This document shows, piece by piece, positions 46,732 to 59,266 of a DNA stretch of 64,000 nt; positions within the stretch are counted from its first letter, which is position 1, and every line of letters begins with the position of its first letter. This DNA comes from Flaveria trinervia (lineage: Eukaryota; Streptophyta; Magnoliopsida; Asterales; Asteraceae). Location of the stretch: positions 31,931,845 to 31,995,844 of the forward strand of contig CM046453.1 in assembly GCA_025506515.1 (NCBI GenBank), read 5' to 3'. Position numbers and translations under genes: made by a program. The notes under the pieces are model-generated. The model saw only the letters and a program-made list of their open reading frames with translations, made no database searches and had not been told where the DNA came from.

Positions 46732-47320
46732 TCATTGTTCATCAAAAGCTTTGGTGAACAGATCAGCATATTGTTCATTTGAGCCAACTTTGATTAGTTT
46801 AATCAGATTTTTCTCATGAATATCTCTAATGAAATGGTACCTGATATCAATATGCTTTGTCTTGGAGTGTTTCATTGGATTTTCAGTGATGGAGATAGCA
46901 CTGTTGTTGTTAATATGGATAGGAGTACTCATAAAATTGAATCCATAGTCCAACATCTGATTTTGAATCCATAGCAGCTGAACACAACAACTAGCAGTAG
47001 CCATGTATTCAGCTTCAACAGTTGATGAAGAGACACATGATTGTTTCTTGCATTGCCATGAGATGATCCTTCACCCAGAAATTGACGTCTTCCTGATGTT
47101 GATTTCTTGTCAATGTTGCAGCCACCATAGTCACTGTTAGAGTATCCATAGAGATTAAAATCATTGTTCCTAGGATACAGAGACCTAGTTTATGTGCTCC
47201 ATTGCGGTATCGGAGGATTCTCTTTGTAGTAGCTAGGTGAGACACCTTTGGAGCAGCCTGATACCTTGCATAGATGCAATTTGCAAACATAATATTAGGT
47301 TTACTAGCTATGACGTACAT
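46732..47320 (-). pseudogene. C5 RNase H
   Basis: ASKPNIMFANCIYARYQ (47015-47320) and then, in another frame, MATASCCVQLLWIQNQ, IHINNNSAISI (Asp changed to Asn at the DNxxA position) and ADLFTKAFDEQ with the natural stop at 46732. Confidence 0.88.
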
Positions 47321-47339
47321 CAGAGAACTAATAATCGCC

Positions 47340-48378
47340 CTATAATGATGTGATCAGTATCCTCCCCCTACGGCCAAGACAAAGATTATGGTTTCTGGGT
47401 ATGAGTGTCTTGGCTGGCTTACAATCTTTCATCTCAAATCCTTCTAAGATGTCATTAAAATACTTAGATTGATTGATGAAAAACCCTGCCTTCAGTTGCT
47501 TCACTTGAATTCCAAGGAAAAAGTCCATTTTTCCCATGGAACTCATCTCGAACTTCTTCTTCATAATGCTTTCAAAGTCCTTACACATTTGGTCATTTAA
47601 AGAACCAAATATGATGTCATCAACATGGACTTGAACAAGCAAAGTGTCCTTACCAGACTTCCTTATGAAAAGAGTCTTGTCAATGGTTCCTCTTGTGTAA
47701 CCATTCTTCAGAAGAAACTAAGACAGAGTCTCATATCACAACCTAGGTGCTTAGTGTAGTCCATATAGAGCTTTATCCAATTTGCACACATAGTTAGGAT
47801 GTTGTGGGTCTTCAAATCCTGGAGGCTGGCACACATACACTTCCTTATCCACATCCCCATATAGAAAGGCACACTTGACATCAAGCTGGTAGATAGTAAA
47901 GTTCTTGGATGCAGCATAAGCAAGGAAGATCCAACCGCCTCAAGCCTTGCAACAGGTGCAAAGACATCAGTATAATCAATTCCTTCCTCTTGAGTGTATC
48001 CTTGAACTACCAGTCTTGCCTTGTTCTTGATGATCAAGCCTTTTTCATCTCTTTTTTTCCTGAAAAAACCCATTTAGTGCCTATTGGTACTTGACCAAAT
48101 GGTAGCAAACATAGGTTCCAAACATTCTGTCTTTTGAATTGAAGCAGCTCCTCTTGCATCGATTCAACCCAGCTACTGTCTTTCAAGGCATCTTCCACCT
48201 TCTTCGGTTCCATCGGGGATAAGAAGCATGAGTAAAAGCAGACATTCCCATGATGAGTCTGCCCTTTTGTTCTCACACCTTCAGAGACATTCATAATGAT
48301 GTTCTCAGCTGGATGAGTGTTGTGAATCCTTACGCGAGGAATCACTTCCAGTTGCAAAGATAAGTCCAGAATAGACAT
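47340..48378 (-). pseudogene. C5 reverse transcriptase
   Basis: DSSWVESMQEELLQFKRQNVWNLCLLPFGQVPIGTKWVFSGKK (48034-48378), ARLVVQGYTQEEGIDYTDVFAPVARLEA (47708-48073), then HVDDIIFGS (47340-47642; Asp-Asp codons 47616-47621) where the Tyr is His. Three frames. Confidence 0.9.
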
Positions 48379-48951
48379 ATTTTGCTTAGGAACTGGAACA
48401 CTCTGCCCAGCTATTGTTCAAATTTATTCAATGAGGACTGATTGAATAAATGAGAAACATCATCAATTGTTGGTTGTGAAGTAGCATTAACAGTTGCCTA
48501 TTCCTTCAAAATGCTACCTCCCTCAGCTTGGTGTTGTGTTGGATCACCTGATGAGTTTTGAGGATCAGCAAGTGATTCACTGGTTGAAGCTTCACTATTC
48601 CTTCATATAGTTATACTTTCTGATCTGTGAATAGTGGGAGCTTCATTTGTTGCAGCTCTTGGAGAACCTGGAAGAGGTCTAGGTAGCTCAAACACTTGAT
48701 TAGCATCAACATCAGCATCAACATCATTTTGAGAACCTGTTCCAACTGAATTCATTCTCACTAGAAGGTTTAGAATAGTTTGGAAACAATTCTAAATCAA
48801 AGATATGATGAGGGCCATTCCCCCTAACACAAGGAGTGTGCTCATTAACAACTATATTGGATGACTCCTTAAATTATTGATCTTAATGTTGTATACTCTA
48901 TAATATTTGGAGCTAGAAGAGTATCCAACAACAATAGCATCATCCAACTTT

Positions 48952-49925
48952 TCAGAAAATTTTTGCCAAATTGTCATTTGTGTTAAGTATGGTACACCTG
49001 CTACCAAAGGACCTTAGAAAGCCAATGAACAGTGGCATCTTGTTCCATACCTCATAAGGGGGTTTTCCATGTGGCTTAACTACAAGAAATCTATTCTGCA
49101 CATAGCATGCAGTGCTGACTAGCTCTGCCCAGAATGTTAGAGGTAGTTTGGAATCAGCTAACATAGTTCGAGCAGCCTCAATAAGTGTCATGTTCCTCCT
49201 CTCAGCAACACCCTTTTATTGAGGACTTCTGGGAGCACTATTTTGTCTGGCAATCCCTTTTACAGAATGAGTCAAGAACGAAGTTCTTAAACTCAGTCCC
49301 TTGATCACTTCTAATAATCTTAACCTTGTGATCAACTTGATTTTCTATTTTAAGAATAAAATATTTTAATGTTTCAGCCGTTTCGTCTTTAGTTCTTCAA
49401 AAGAATACCCATGTAAATCTTGTAAAATCATCAATTATCACAAGGCAGTATGATTTCCTTCCAATGCTCATTATTCTTGTAGGACCAAAAGATCCATGTG
49501 GAAAAGGTGTAATGGAGTAGTGATGGAGTTAACACTTTTGAATTTATGAGAGGCCCTGTGTTGCTTCTCTTTCAGGCATGCAACACAGTTGTCTTTGCAG
49601 AAAAATATCTTTTTAGGAAAACCATGTACCATGTTATTTTTAGCCAATTTATTCATTGCCTTAAAATTTACATGACATATACGTTTATGCCAAAGTGTTG
49701 ACTTATCACTATCAGCTTTGGAAAGAAAGCATGATGCTTCACCCATTGGGAAGCATTGTTCATATCCACCTTGTACATATCCCCTTTCTTGGGAGATCTA
49801 AGAAGTGCCAATTCCGAAGGAATTGTCATCCCTAGTTTGAGGATAATGCACTCATGTTTTGCGAAAAGCATTTGGTGCTTTTGATCACAAAACTGAAAAA
49901 CACTTAATAGATTGTGTTTAAGCTA
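48952..49925 (-). pseudogene. C5 integrase
   Basis: LLSVFQFCDQ, then zinc-binding LWHKRICHVNFKAMNKL and CVACLKEKQ (49471-49746), HMDL (first Asp), frameshifted core, then TLIEAARTMLADSKLPLTFW (48952-49191). Preceded directly by the end of gag: the protease core is missing. Confidence 0.85.
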
Positions 49926-49943
49926 TTTGACAAGATAAGATTA

Positions 49944-52604
49944 TTAGTTTACATTGGAGAGCCAAGCCTTGTTGGTCTTGGGTTCTTCCAAAGATTGTGA
50001 CATAATTGAACCAAAAGTTAAGCATGCGGGTTCAATGGATGTCTTTGAAGAAGAGGCTTGGGCTGCGGCATCTTTCATGATCTTCCATCCTTCCTTTGGT
50101 TGATCATGGAAGATGTGCTTGTAGAAGCTTTTGCAGCATGGCATTCTTCCAAAGCTTCTTTCTTTTTGGAAGAAGCCTTCAACACCTTTTTTTCCGAAGC
50201 AGTCTTCTTGTGGGATGGTTTCAAGGGAATTATCTTTTTCTTCAGATTTTTAACAGCTTTTCCTTCCGAAGCCATTTTCCCTTCGGAAGAAGGATTTTCT
50301 TCCGAAGACAACCTAGCTTTAGAAACTAGCTTTCCCTTTTTCATAACTTGGACAATCTGATAAGGTCAAAATGAGAAAACTTCCCTAACTCCTTCCTTTC
50401 TAACATTATTTGCATAAGGTGTGCTAGCAGGATTGTAGTAACAATCTTTAGCCATGTGGTTTTGCAGTCCACACATTTTGCATGTAATGTTAGTCTTTTG
50501 GGAGCTTGTAGGTTGTTGTTTCTTACTCTTTCTCTCTTTCTCATCAACCTTCCCTTTCAACTTCTGATCCTTTGGTAGGACAGGAGTGCTGGTACTACAC
50601 TTCTTTCCTGAATCAAAAGTACCTATCACCTGGAATCCAACTGAGATAAAGAGACCCTTTTGTTTTGGGTCAATCATCAGCTTAGACTCAACCACTTTCT
50701 TAGCAATTTTTCTGGCAGCTTTAGCTCTCTTTCTTCTTTCTTTGGAGGTTAGGGTTTGATCTTCACAAGGAGAGGTGGGTTGAATTACCTGTTCCTTCCC
50801 TGTGGTGGCCAATATTGTTGCATCATTGTTCAACTCATGTGAAGAAGGGTCAGCAGACAGGACCTCTTGCTCTTCAGTACCACATCTAGGTTGTCTTATG
50901 GACTCATAAGAATGTGGTGGAGCAATTTCATTGGTCCCCAACCATCCTTTATTCTGATAATAGATTTTGGGGTGGGAGGATGATGCAATAATATCTTGGA
51001 AGTTCTGCTCAGAAATAGCATACTTCCTGGCTTGAGCCTCAGCGATGACAAGCTGGGCTTGAGCCTCAGTGGTGACAAGCTGGACTTGAGCCTCAGAAAA
51101 TTTGGATATTAATTCTTTATTTGAGTCTTGTAATTGGTGTGTTCATGTTTTAATAGGGAAACAGTTTTCTCTAACTCTTCAATTTTCTTTTGGTAGTTAG
51201 ATTTAGCCCTTTTAAAATCAAATTTCAAAACATTTAAAGACTCAATATCATATTTAATTTCCATATTGTAGTCCTCATATAATTTAACCTTAGCTATACA
51301 GACAAGAGTAAAGAGATGTTCATATACCTGGTGATCATCTGTTCCGGCCATGAGAGCTTGATCTGGAGTCACATCCTGAACCATAAAGCTCCAGTCGACT
51401 TCGTGAGCCAATGCGGTTGTTTCAGTTGACTTTCTAGTGGGCTTTGATGTAGAGGTATGTGTGGAGGCCTATGGGGTTCCCGGGTTTGATTTGAGAGCCT
51501 TGCATTCCCTTGTAAAGTGACCAAGTTGGTTACAGTTGTAATATTGGCCTTGGTCTTGTCCAAACCAAACTTGCTGGTAGTTGGGTTTTGAGGGAATTGC
51601 CTTCTAGTTCTCTTAAAGAACTTCTTCACTCTGTAGGTTAAATGAGCCATCTCTTGGACGATGTCCACATACTCTACATCGTTTGAACTGAAACACTCTA
51701 GATCATCCAAAGAGTATTGAATATCACTAAAGTGTCCAGTTTCTGAGAGAAAGGCATAATTGCCTGAAAGGAATTGTGTTGAGCCTGTTGAGACCTTGGA
51801 GTCTCAGGGAAACTGATGTACAGTCTAGAAGAGTAGGATGGTTGTTGGTTGTATGTCAGATATTGCTGAGGTTATGGGGTATTGAGCTTTCAGCAACAAT
51901 TAGAGAGTTGCTGACAAGAAGGCTCAGAGGTCTGCTTGTTTGGTGGCCCTTCTTACTTTCAATCTCTAACAGGTATCCATCAAGGATGCCATAGAGTTCA
52001 GTAATAGAAAGAGTGTTCAAGTTCTCTGTCCTCTTGATGGAGACACAATAGAATGTCCACTCATTTAGAAGAGCACTGATGAACTTTCTTGTGAGATCTC
52101 TAAGTTCAGGAGTGATCTTCACAGACTGAAGATAAGAAATAAGATCCATGTACCTGAAATACTGCTAGCTCATGGTCTCTCGAGCAATATAAGTGAAGTT
52201 CTCGAACTACTGCTTTAGTGAGTCCTTCTTCGAGTCTTGGAGTTTGAATACATCTGAACAAGTGCATCAAGCAATTCTTTAGCAGACTTACAATGCTTAA
52301 ACCCCACCATGATGGAGTTGGGTATTGCAGTCATCAGAATGGTCATTGCATTACTGTCTACGTCCATCTTCTTCCGGTCTTCATCAGAATAATCTTCAAC
52401 AGCTTTTTCTATCATGGCACCGTTTCCACTAGGCGCTGCCACCTTGGGTTTATACTGGCCATTGACAATGGAGTTCCACATTTTATTGTCTAGGTATCTG
52501 ATGAAGCCTTCCATTCTTCTGCTCCAAGACCTAAAGTTTTCAGGAGTAATGATGGGAGCTTTGGTCATGGTTAGCATATCTACTTTAGATTTGTTAAGGG
52601 ACAT
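49944..52604 (-). pseudogene. C5 gag
   Basis: From ATG 52604: ITPENFRSWSRRMEGFIRYLDNKMW, then AMTILMTAIPNSIMVGFKHCKSAKELLDAL. Later pieces: 51856-52149, 51369-51710 with knuckle 1 read in a second frame (first Cys is Tyr), a coiled coil (51109-51411), 50366-50941 with knuckle 2 CKMCGLQNHMAKDC, and a Lys/Ser/Glu-rich tail (50075-50344) encoded largely by motif-C sequence. Ends near 49944-49958 with stops. Confidence 0.85.
50140..50310 (-). repeat. Motif-C copies inside C5 gag
   Basis: CTTCCGAAG-type units encode SSE/SEG residues in the gag tail (50075-50344). At least five units. Confidence 0.75.
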
Positions 52605-52680
52605 TTTAGTGAGAGTTTTAAGGAGGAGTGAAAAATAGGTTGATTTGGATGGTTACATCTCACAATAAAGAGCCTAAAAA

Positions 52681-52692
52681 GCTCTGATACCA
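52681..52692 (-). other. Primer-binding site of C5
   Basis: GCTCTGATACCA on the plus strand (TGGTATCAGAGC on the minus), 2 nt from the LTR at 52695. Confidence 0.93.
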
Positions 52693-52694
52693 AT

Positions 52695-53576
52695 TGCAGG
52701 ATCAGTTTTTGTCACTACACACTTGATTTTCTCTCAAACTCACTTACGCAACACTCGGATGAAAGCAAAGTCTCTAAGAGTTGATAAAAATATAATAAGT
52801 AATAATCAACACAAGAAGTAATTTTCAAGGTACTTGCATATATTGCTTCTCACTCAAATATTACAAGACTCTTACAAGCATGCTGTTATGAGTTACAATG
52901 AGAAATTGTATATAATACTACCTATAGCCTGATATACTTTCATACCAGCTGGAATCCTCTAACTAAAGCAAATACTACAAAGCTATAGTTTAAGGTATCT
53001 CGGATAAGACTTTATCTGAGATATGGTAGTCGGGACATGTCCTTGACTTACCTTTTGTCACCAACTAAAGTTGGTAACTTGTACTAACATAAAAAGGTGA
53101 ACAGTGGAATAAAGTATGGTCAACTACATGGCTCTTTGAGAAAACACCATGTAGTATCAGAGGTCTGCAGCGGAGTGTCAGAGACCATAGTTATGTCCAC
53201 CGGTTCATAGCAGTGTCTTCCGAAGGTTAAATGGCTTCGGAAGAACAAGTACTTCCGAAGCCACTTATACTTCAGAAGAGAATACTTCTTCCGAGGCTTG
53301 AAGACTCTTCTTTCTTCCAAGGCTTGAAGACTCTTCTTTCTTCATACTTCGGAAGTAGTCTTCTGATTTCTTCTTTTGAGACTTGATCTTCGGAAGTGAA
53401 TACTTTATCTTCGAAACTAGATTTTTGCCTTCGAAAGTAAAACTTTCACTATGTCTTCGGAAGAACTCTACTTCCTTTAGAAGTTCCACACTTGGTTTCG
53501 GAAGCCTTTGTAAGTAGCACCAAAATTTGACTAAGTGATTTGGTTTTGGTTGCACCAACTTCTTCTTGATCCAACA
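52695..53576 (-). repeat. C5 5' LTR
   Basis: 882 bp, TGCAGGATCAG to ATCCAACA. Motif-C array at 53216-53506; the best TATA-like stretch on the minus strand is TATTATATAC near 52910-52920. Confidence 0.92.
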
Positions 53577-54329
53577 AATCTGGATGTGAATGTTCAACAA
53601 GATGATATTCCAACTACTCATATTCACAAGAAACATCCCATCTCTCAGATTATTTGTGCTTTGAATGAATGAACAATGCGAAGTGACTCTGAATGAGAAA
53701 ATCTTTGCTTGTACTCATGTTTTCTTTCTCAAATTTTCCTTAAAAACATTACTGAAGCTTTGAAGGACAACAGTTGGATTGAAGCAGTGCAAGAGAAATT
53801 ACTACAGTTTAGAAAACAAGAAGTGTGGAAACTGGTGGATTTGCCTGAAGGAGAGAATGCCATTGGCACAAAATGGTTATTCAGAAACAAATCAGATGAT
53901 AGAGGAATAATCATTCAAAACAAAGCTCAATTAGTAGCTCAATGATACACTCAGGATCAAGGAATATATTATGACGAAGTGTTTGCTCCAGTTGCAAGAC
54001 TAGAAGCAATTCGATTCTTTCTAGCATATGCATCTTATATGAAATTCAAGTGTATTAAATGGATGTTGAGGGTGCATTTTTGTATGGACCAATTACTAAT
54101 GATGTGTATGTTAAGAAACCTCAAGGTTTTGAAAATGATGATTTTGCTCATCGTGTGTGCAAGCTCAGCAAAGCTCTTTATGGTCTACATCAAGTCCTAA
54201 GAACGTAGTATGAAACATTGGCACAGAAGTTGATCCAACATGGATATACACGAGGGAAGATTTATCCTACTTTATTCATTAAGAGGGATGCATATGATCT
54301 TCTTTGTGTAAAAGTGTATGTGCATGAGA
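53577..54329 (+). pseudogene. C1 reverse transcriptase, N-terminal half
   Basis: C1 resumes after C5 with ALKDNSWIEAVQEKLLQFRKQEVWKLVDLP, AIGTKWLFRNK, a TGA at 53943-53945 in place of a Gly codon, then DEVFAPVARLEAIRFFLAYASYMK (frame 53979). Further frame changes follow. The last codons before the G1 insertion read VYVHE, the decayed YVDD catalytic motif, ending at 54329. Confidence 0.88.
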
Positions 54330-56407
54330 TGTAACACTCGTTTATTCTTTTAAAATTATTAAAGAAAGAATAAAGTGAAGAAAAAGAAGGAAAACACCAT
54401 TCTACCCAAGTTGAGGGGTAATAAGTGACAAAAGGACAAAAAGTTTAAAGGTGGGTGTCAAAGGTGGCATGGCCGCCCACACTCTCTTCACACATCCTAT
54501 CATTCGAATATTTTAGAGAGAGAAAGTGAAGGCGAGTAGAAACTCTCGATTTGAAGAGGAACAAGAGCAGAAGATTGAATTCAAGGTAAGAATTCATGAT
54601 TTTAAGATGTTCTTAACTAGCCTTAGCCTCGGTTTTATGCTTATATGTGTTTGTGTGTTCGGTCATGTGTGTTTTGGTGGGTTTCTAGGCAGTTGAACTC
54701 AATTGCAACGGGTTTGGAAGAAGTCACGCCTAAAAGGCTGCAAAGGTGAGTTCTATAACCCCCTTTCACTTGTTTTAAACTGCTTTGGGACTGGAAATGC
54801 ATGTATGTACGTTTTAATAAAGTTAGGATTATACCGATATGTGTGTTAGGTGCATTTTTATGGGTGGGGTTGGGCTTTGGGCAAGGTATGTGTTTGATGA
54901 TGTTATGATTATGTTTCTAAAGCTTAGAATATAAGATTTAAGCTTAGAACAAGTTATATGATGTTTGGGGATTGATTTATGATGTTTAGGAGGATTTAGA
55001 CTGCTCATGTGCCTAAACAGTGGCTCATGCGCCCAACTAAAAAATAACTGCCTAAGTGTCCCATGCGCCCAAATCCTCATGCGCCCAAAACCTCATGCAC
55101 CCAAATAGTACTCATGCGCCTAGAAATAGGTTGAAATATTCTAAGTTTTCATGTGCCCAGGATTCCCATGCGCCTAGGCACTCATGCGCGTGCATAGTGC
55201 CCATGATCCTAGAATTGCCCATAAACAAATAAGTGTTGCCCATGCACCCCAATAGTGCCAAAGCACCTGAAAATTTCTCATGCTCCTAAGTATTCCCCAT
55301 GCATCTGAAAGTCCATGCGCCAACATAGTGCTCATGCGCCTGCATAGTGCCCATGCGCTTAAAGACTTAGAAATATTTTTTGATTTTGGGAAAAATTGTA
55401 AAAGTAGGCTTTGACTTGGAGGTTCCAGGGGGCTATGTAAGTTGACGTTTTGAAGTCATAGTTGATGTGATAGGTGATGTATGATGTGATGTATGATTTA
55501 TGCTTATGCCGATGATGTGTGATTGATGATGTTTGATGATTATGTATGATTGTATGTTATGTTCCTTATTCCATATGATGATATGACTTTACGTGGTATG
55601 ATTATTATGATGAACATAAAGTAATATCTTAACAAAGTGAAAGATTTAAGAAAATGAAAGTGGATCATAATGAACAATGAAAAGTCTTGCAAGGAAATGA
55701 AAGGAGGTTCACAACTCATTGAGAGTTGTTAGCTCAACTGTGTGTTCACAGCATCACTCTTGGCTAACCCTTAAGGTTTCACACACAAGGGGAGTTAGTC
55801 TATGTTACTACTCCATATGTGTGATATGTGTGATATGTGCATATGGGGTCCTTGTCGCTTAACCCTAGATGATATAGCTTTGTGCTCAAGAGGGAGGTTA
55901 AGTACAGGACCTAGATAGAAGTGAAGGACAATAAATGTACGAAAAGTGCGATAAGTACGAAATGTGCGAAACGTGCGAAATGTACGAAACGAATGATGAA
56001 AGAAGATAATAATATTTACCTTGATGTATGTATGATGTGTGATCAGGTGAGATAGTAATAAAAAATTTAACGAATGGAAGGTAATATGATGTTTTTGTAA
56101 AACTAGAACTCACTCAGCAATGCTGACTTTTATGTATTTTCCACTTGGCAGGTAAATGTTGCTGAGGATGGCACGAGGCGGCTACTTGGCTCATTTTGGA
56201 TGGCATTCTTTTGTTATTATGTTTTGCATTGTAATGCGAACAAATAATGTTTTGTAACGAATGTTGTATTAACTTGCAAAATCATTTATATCGAAATGAA
56301 AAAGTTATTTTAATGTTTCCACTGCAATATTTTATTAAAGTTTATGTAATTATATGTTTTACATGCGATGATTAACCATGTGAGCATCCTGGGAACGGGG
56401 CCTTAGA
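54330..56407 (+). repeat. G1 5' LTR
   Basis: 2078 bp, TGTAACACTCG to GGGGCCTTAGA (expected ACA is AGA). Followed 3 nt later by the PBS. Carries a motif-A array at 55004-55362. Confidence 0.92.
55004..55362 (+). repeat. Motif-A array in G1 LTR
   Basis: CATGCGCCC/CATGCGCCTAA units every 12-30 bp. Includes GCCTAAACAG, the reverse complement of the core in the C1 leader array. Confidence 0.85.
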
Positions 56408-56410
56408 AGT

Positions 56411-56423
56411 TGGTATCAGAGTC
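56411..56423 (+). other. Primer-binding site of G1
   Basis: TGGTATCAGAGTC, one base off the initiator tRNA-Met consensus. Confidence 0.88.
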
Positions 56424-56669
56424 AAAGTTTAAGTGAAACAGGTAAATTTTCAAAAGAAACCTAAACTTAAACTGAAAATGGGATGGAAAGGGAGGGATGA
56501 CAGTCCGAGTAGCTGCGTGCCATCAGGTATTTTTCTTAACGTTAACCGGCATTACGTGCAGATGTTATCTCATATGTGTGCTTTTAGTAGATTTAGATAC
56601 CGATGTAGTGATGATAGGTAATCCTTGAATGACCGTGTTAGTGTTTGAATCTTATAGTTTGTTTAGAGG
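56424..56669 (+). other. G1 leader
   Basis: About 245 bp without a gene; similar to the G2 leader (AAATTTTCAAAA, GTGCCATCAGGTATTTT). Confidence 0.8.
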
Positions 56670-57358
56670 ATGGCCGGTGGTAGATCATCGAAGGCTTCAC
56701 GTGGTGGAGGTCGTGGTGGACGTGGTGCCAAACCACGGGTCACAAGAGGAAGGCCTAGAGCCGAAGAGGTGGTTCTTGAAGAACCTGAGACCCTTCATCC
56801 GGAGGGCAGAGATGAAAGTGCTAACTTGAGATCCTTAGTGAAGGAGGCGGTAGTGGAGGAAGTTCATCAGGTCATGCAGATCTGTGGTGACCGAAGTGAT
56901 TAAAGTTGTGCGGGAAGGGGAAAGAAGAGAGAGGAATAGATCCTCGGGAGGACAGGAGCGACCAAAAACTGAGACGGTTCTCTCCGATGATGAGGAGGAG
57001 GAAGAAGAGCATGTGCAGGAGGTAGCACAAGGCTGTAACTACGAGGCATTTCAAAGATGCAAGCCCCCTACTTTTGATTGTAATGATACTGCTGCTACTA
57101 CTCACCGGAGGGTGCGAGAGATGGAGGCGGTACACGATATTAATGAGTGTCGGGAACACTAGAAGTGAAGTTCGCTACCATTCGTTCGTGGACTTGGCGT
57201 TGTGCTGGTGGTAAAATATTGCCAAAACCGAGGGTAGCCAGGCTATAGGAAGAATGAGGTGGGTAGAGTTGAAGAAGCTGGTGATTGAGGAGTTGTATCC
57301 TCATCGAGAGATGGACAAGGTGGAAAGGGAGTTCCTGCAGCTGGAGGCGGGAACAATG
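56670..57358 (+). pseudogene. G1 gag, N-terminal part
   Basis: ATG 56670: MAGGRSSKASRGGGRGGRG, Gly/Arg-rich start, then EVVLEEPETLHPEG, a frameshift near 56890 into NRSSGGQERPKTETV with an Asp/Glu run, then CKPPTFDCN. A further stop at 57160 and frame changes, with a short LQLEAG match to G2 gag before the G2 insertion. Confidence 0.85.
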
Positions 57359-59250
57359 TGTAACCCCGGTTATTTATTGATTTTGAAGCCGACGAATAAA
57401 GAAGAAAAGAAATAAGGTCCAAAGTCGAGGGACCAAACTCGCCAATGACAGAAAGTTGGGCATGTGGTGATATTTGTAGGGAGAGGGCAGCCATAACCCT
57501 CCCCCACACTCACATTTTCAACCAAAGGAAAGCGGAGAAGAGAGAAAGAAGAGAAAAGGGAGAAAAAGTTGGTTCGAGTTGGTTCAAGTGAGGAAATCAT
57601 CGTGTAGCGAGTCAAATCGAAGATCTTCTCATTGTGGTTGTTTATGGAGTTCTAGGACCCCTCCTTAAAATATTTTGAATGATTTAGGGCTGGAACACAT
57701 CTGAAAATGGGATTTTTATGTGTGTGTGTGCGTGACCCGCTTGTATATGTGTATGTGTGTGTATGATTCGTTTGGGTTTTCTTTTGAGCTGTGTGTGCTT
57801 GAATGGGGTCATGGTATGCATTCCTAAGCTTAGGATGGTGGTTTGGCCTAGAATGAGTTTGGAGGTCGAAAATGGCAGATTAGGTTCGGGATGAACTGCA
57901 TTCTGCACCAGCTAGGGCTAGGAGACCGAATGGAGGCCATACGGCCGATTGGGGTGCGATTGAGCGTTCATTCAAATGATTGGAGTTCGTTCGCATGATT
58001 GAGGCCAGTCACATAGGAAGTCATGCGACTGAGGGTCCAGTCGCATAAGTTCTCATCCGCATTGGTCAATTCACATGGGACTCATCCACATGGAGTCCAT
58101 CCGCATTAGTTTCATTAGCACGATTAGGTGTTCATTCGCATGGGTGTTCATCCGCATTCTTCCATTCGCATGATGTTCAGTAGCATGGAGGCCATGCGAC
58201 TGAAGGGGGTCCATACGCCCTAAAAGGGTTGTTGCACCCGAGGAAAAGTGTAGTTTAACTTCTGACTTTCGGGGGAAAATGCAGATGTAAGTTTTGACGT
58301 AAGGGTTCCCGTAAGTTCATGTAAGGTGACTGTTGAGGTCTTAGAGAGCATGTTGGGCATGATGATGATGATGTTGCATGATTATGCATGTTATGTATCT
58401 ATGATGTTGCCCTGTATGATGCTGATGACTATGTATGTTATGTTCCTTATTATGATGTATGTTTATCTTTTATGTTAATGAAGTGAAAGTATTATGTAAC
58501 GTAAAGTGGAAGATAATGAAAAGTGGAACATGATAAATGCATGCATTAATGAATGATGAAAGTAATAAAAGTCTTGCCGGCATTAGATATCAGGACACAC
58601 CAATTATAAGGTGTTAACCAATGGTGTGTGGGTTCGCTACCCCGGGAGGATGCTCATCGGGGTCTTTCTTGTGATTGACCATTGTATAGAACCTCTACCG
58701 CTTACCCCTGGTACTATAGCACCATGTTAGCTGTCTATTTATAGACTTCGACCTAGTAGCCATATAGTTTGGGGTGTAGCACATGGTATTGGTATGGAAG
58801 ATATCTGATGCGCAAGAAAAGATGTAAAGATGAATGAACAAATGAAGAAGATAATAATGATATTATATGTGTATGCATGTTGTATGATCACATGAAAGTA
58901 AAGAACAGTTTTAACGAAAAGAAGTATGTTTAATTTTATAAAACTAGAACTCATTCAGCAACGCTGACTTTGATGTGTTTCTAGTTGGCAGGTAATGATT
59001 GCTGAGGATGGCACGAGGTGGCTACTCAGCTCTATTGGGATGGCATCCATTTATGTAATGCTTTTGCGATGTCATGCAACAATGTATTTTGTAACCGGTC
59101 AACGATGTAATATCTTGCAAAAACTACCATATTGAAATGAAATGTCATTTTTAAATGTTTCCGCTGCGATGCTTTATGAAATACAAATGTAATTAATGTT
59201 TTAAGCGCGATGAGGATCCAACTGTAAGCGTCTAGGAACGGGGCCTTACA
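57359..59250 (+). repeat. G2 5' LTR
   Basis: 1892 bp, TGTAACCCCGG to GGGGCCTTACA. Right part homologous to G1, S2 and S3; the left-middle part carries a motif-B array (57917-58212) instead of A or D. Confidence 0.93.
57917..58212. repeat. Motif-B array in G2 LTR
   Basis: ATGCGACTGA, CAGTCGCAT, TTCATTCGCATG and ATCCGCAT units, as in the copia elements C4 and C6. Confidence 0.85.
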
Positions 59251-59253
59251 AGT

Positions 59254-59266
59254 TGGTATCAGAGCC
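59254..59266 (+). other. Primer-binding site of G2
   Basis: TGGTATCAGAGCC, exact, 3 nt after the LTR. Confidence 0.93.

Larger units (their letters stand above)
38831..53576 (-). mobile_element. C5: SIRE-like copia element with extra 3' ORF
   Basis: 14.7 kb including S3 (12.6 kb without). LTRs begin TGCA(C/G)GATCAG and end ATCCAACA; candidate TSD AATTA/AATCT matches only at AAT. Minus-strand order: LTR, PBS, gag with two knuckles, integrase (no protease core), reverse transcriptase, RNase H, spacer with motif-C array, extra 3' ORF, PPT, LTR. Different family from C4 but the same layout. Confidence 0.9.
1..54329 (+). mobile_element. C1: oldest host Ty1/copia element, in pieces
   Basis: Plus-strand SIRE-like copia element whose remains span the left 54 kb. 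Its own segments are 1-775, 8691-10452, 18828-18975, 20949-22309, 36319-38830 and 53577-54329; everything between is later insertions. Domain order is 5' LTR end, PBS, leader, gag, first knuckle, coiled-coil gag extension, triple knuckle, degenerate protease, integrase, reverse transcriptase. The part after the reverse transcriptase YVDD position is cut by G1 and lies outside the window. Reading frames resume across each insertion when one TSD copy is removed, which is the main support for the assignment. Confidence 0.85.
54330..57358 (+). mobile_element. G1: Ty3/gypsy element, left part
   Basis: 5' LTR, PBS and the start of gag; interrupted by G2 at 57359. The rest is outside the window. Chromovirus (Tekay/Del-like) by LTR length and gag type, which is inference. 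LTR family as S2. Confidence 0.9.

Noticed and set aside
57717..57760. TG/GTGT microsatellite as a regulatory element
   Set aside because: Simple repeat inside the G2 LTR with no other support.
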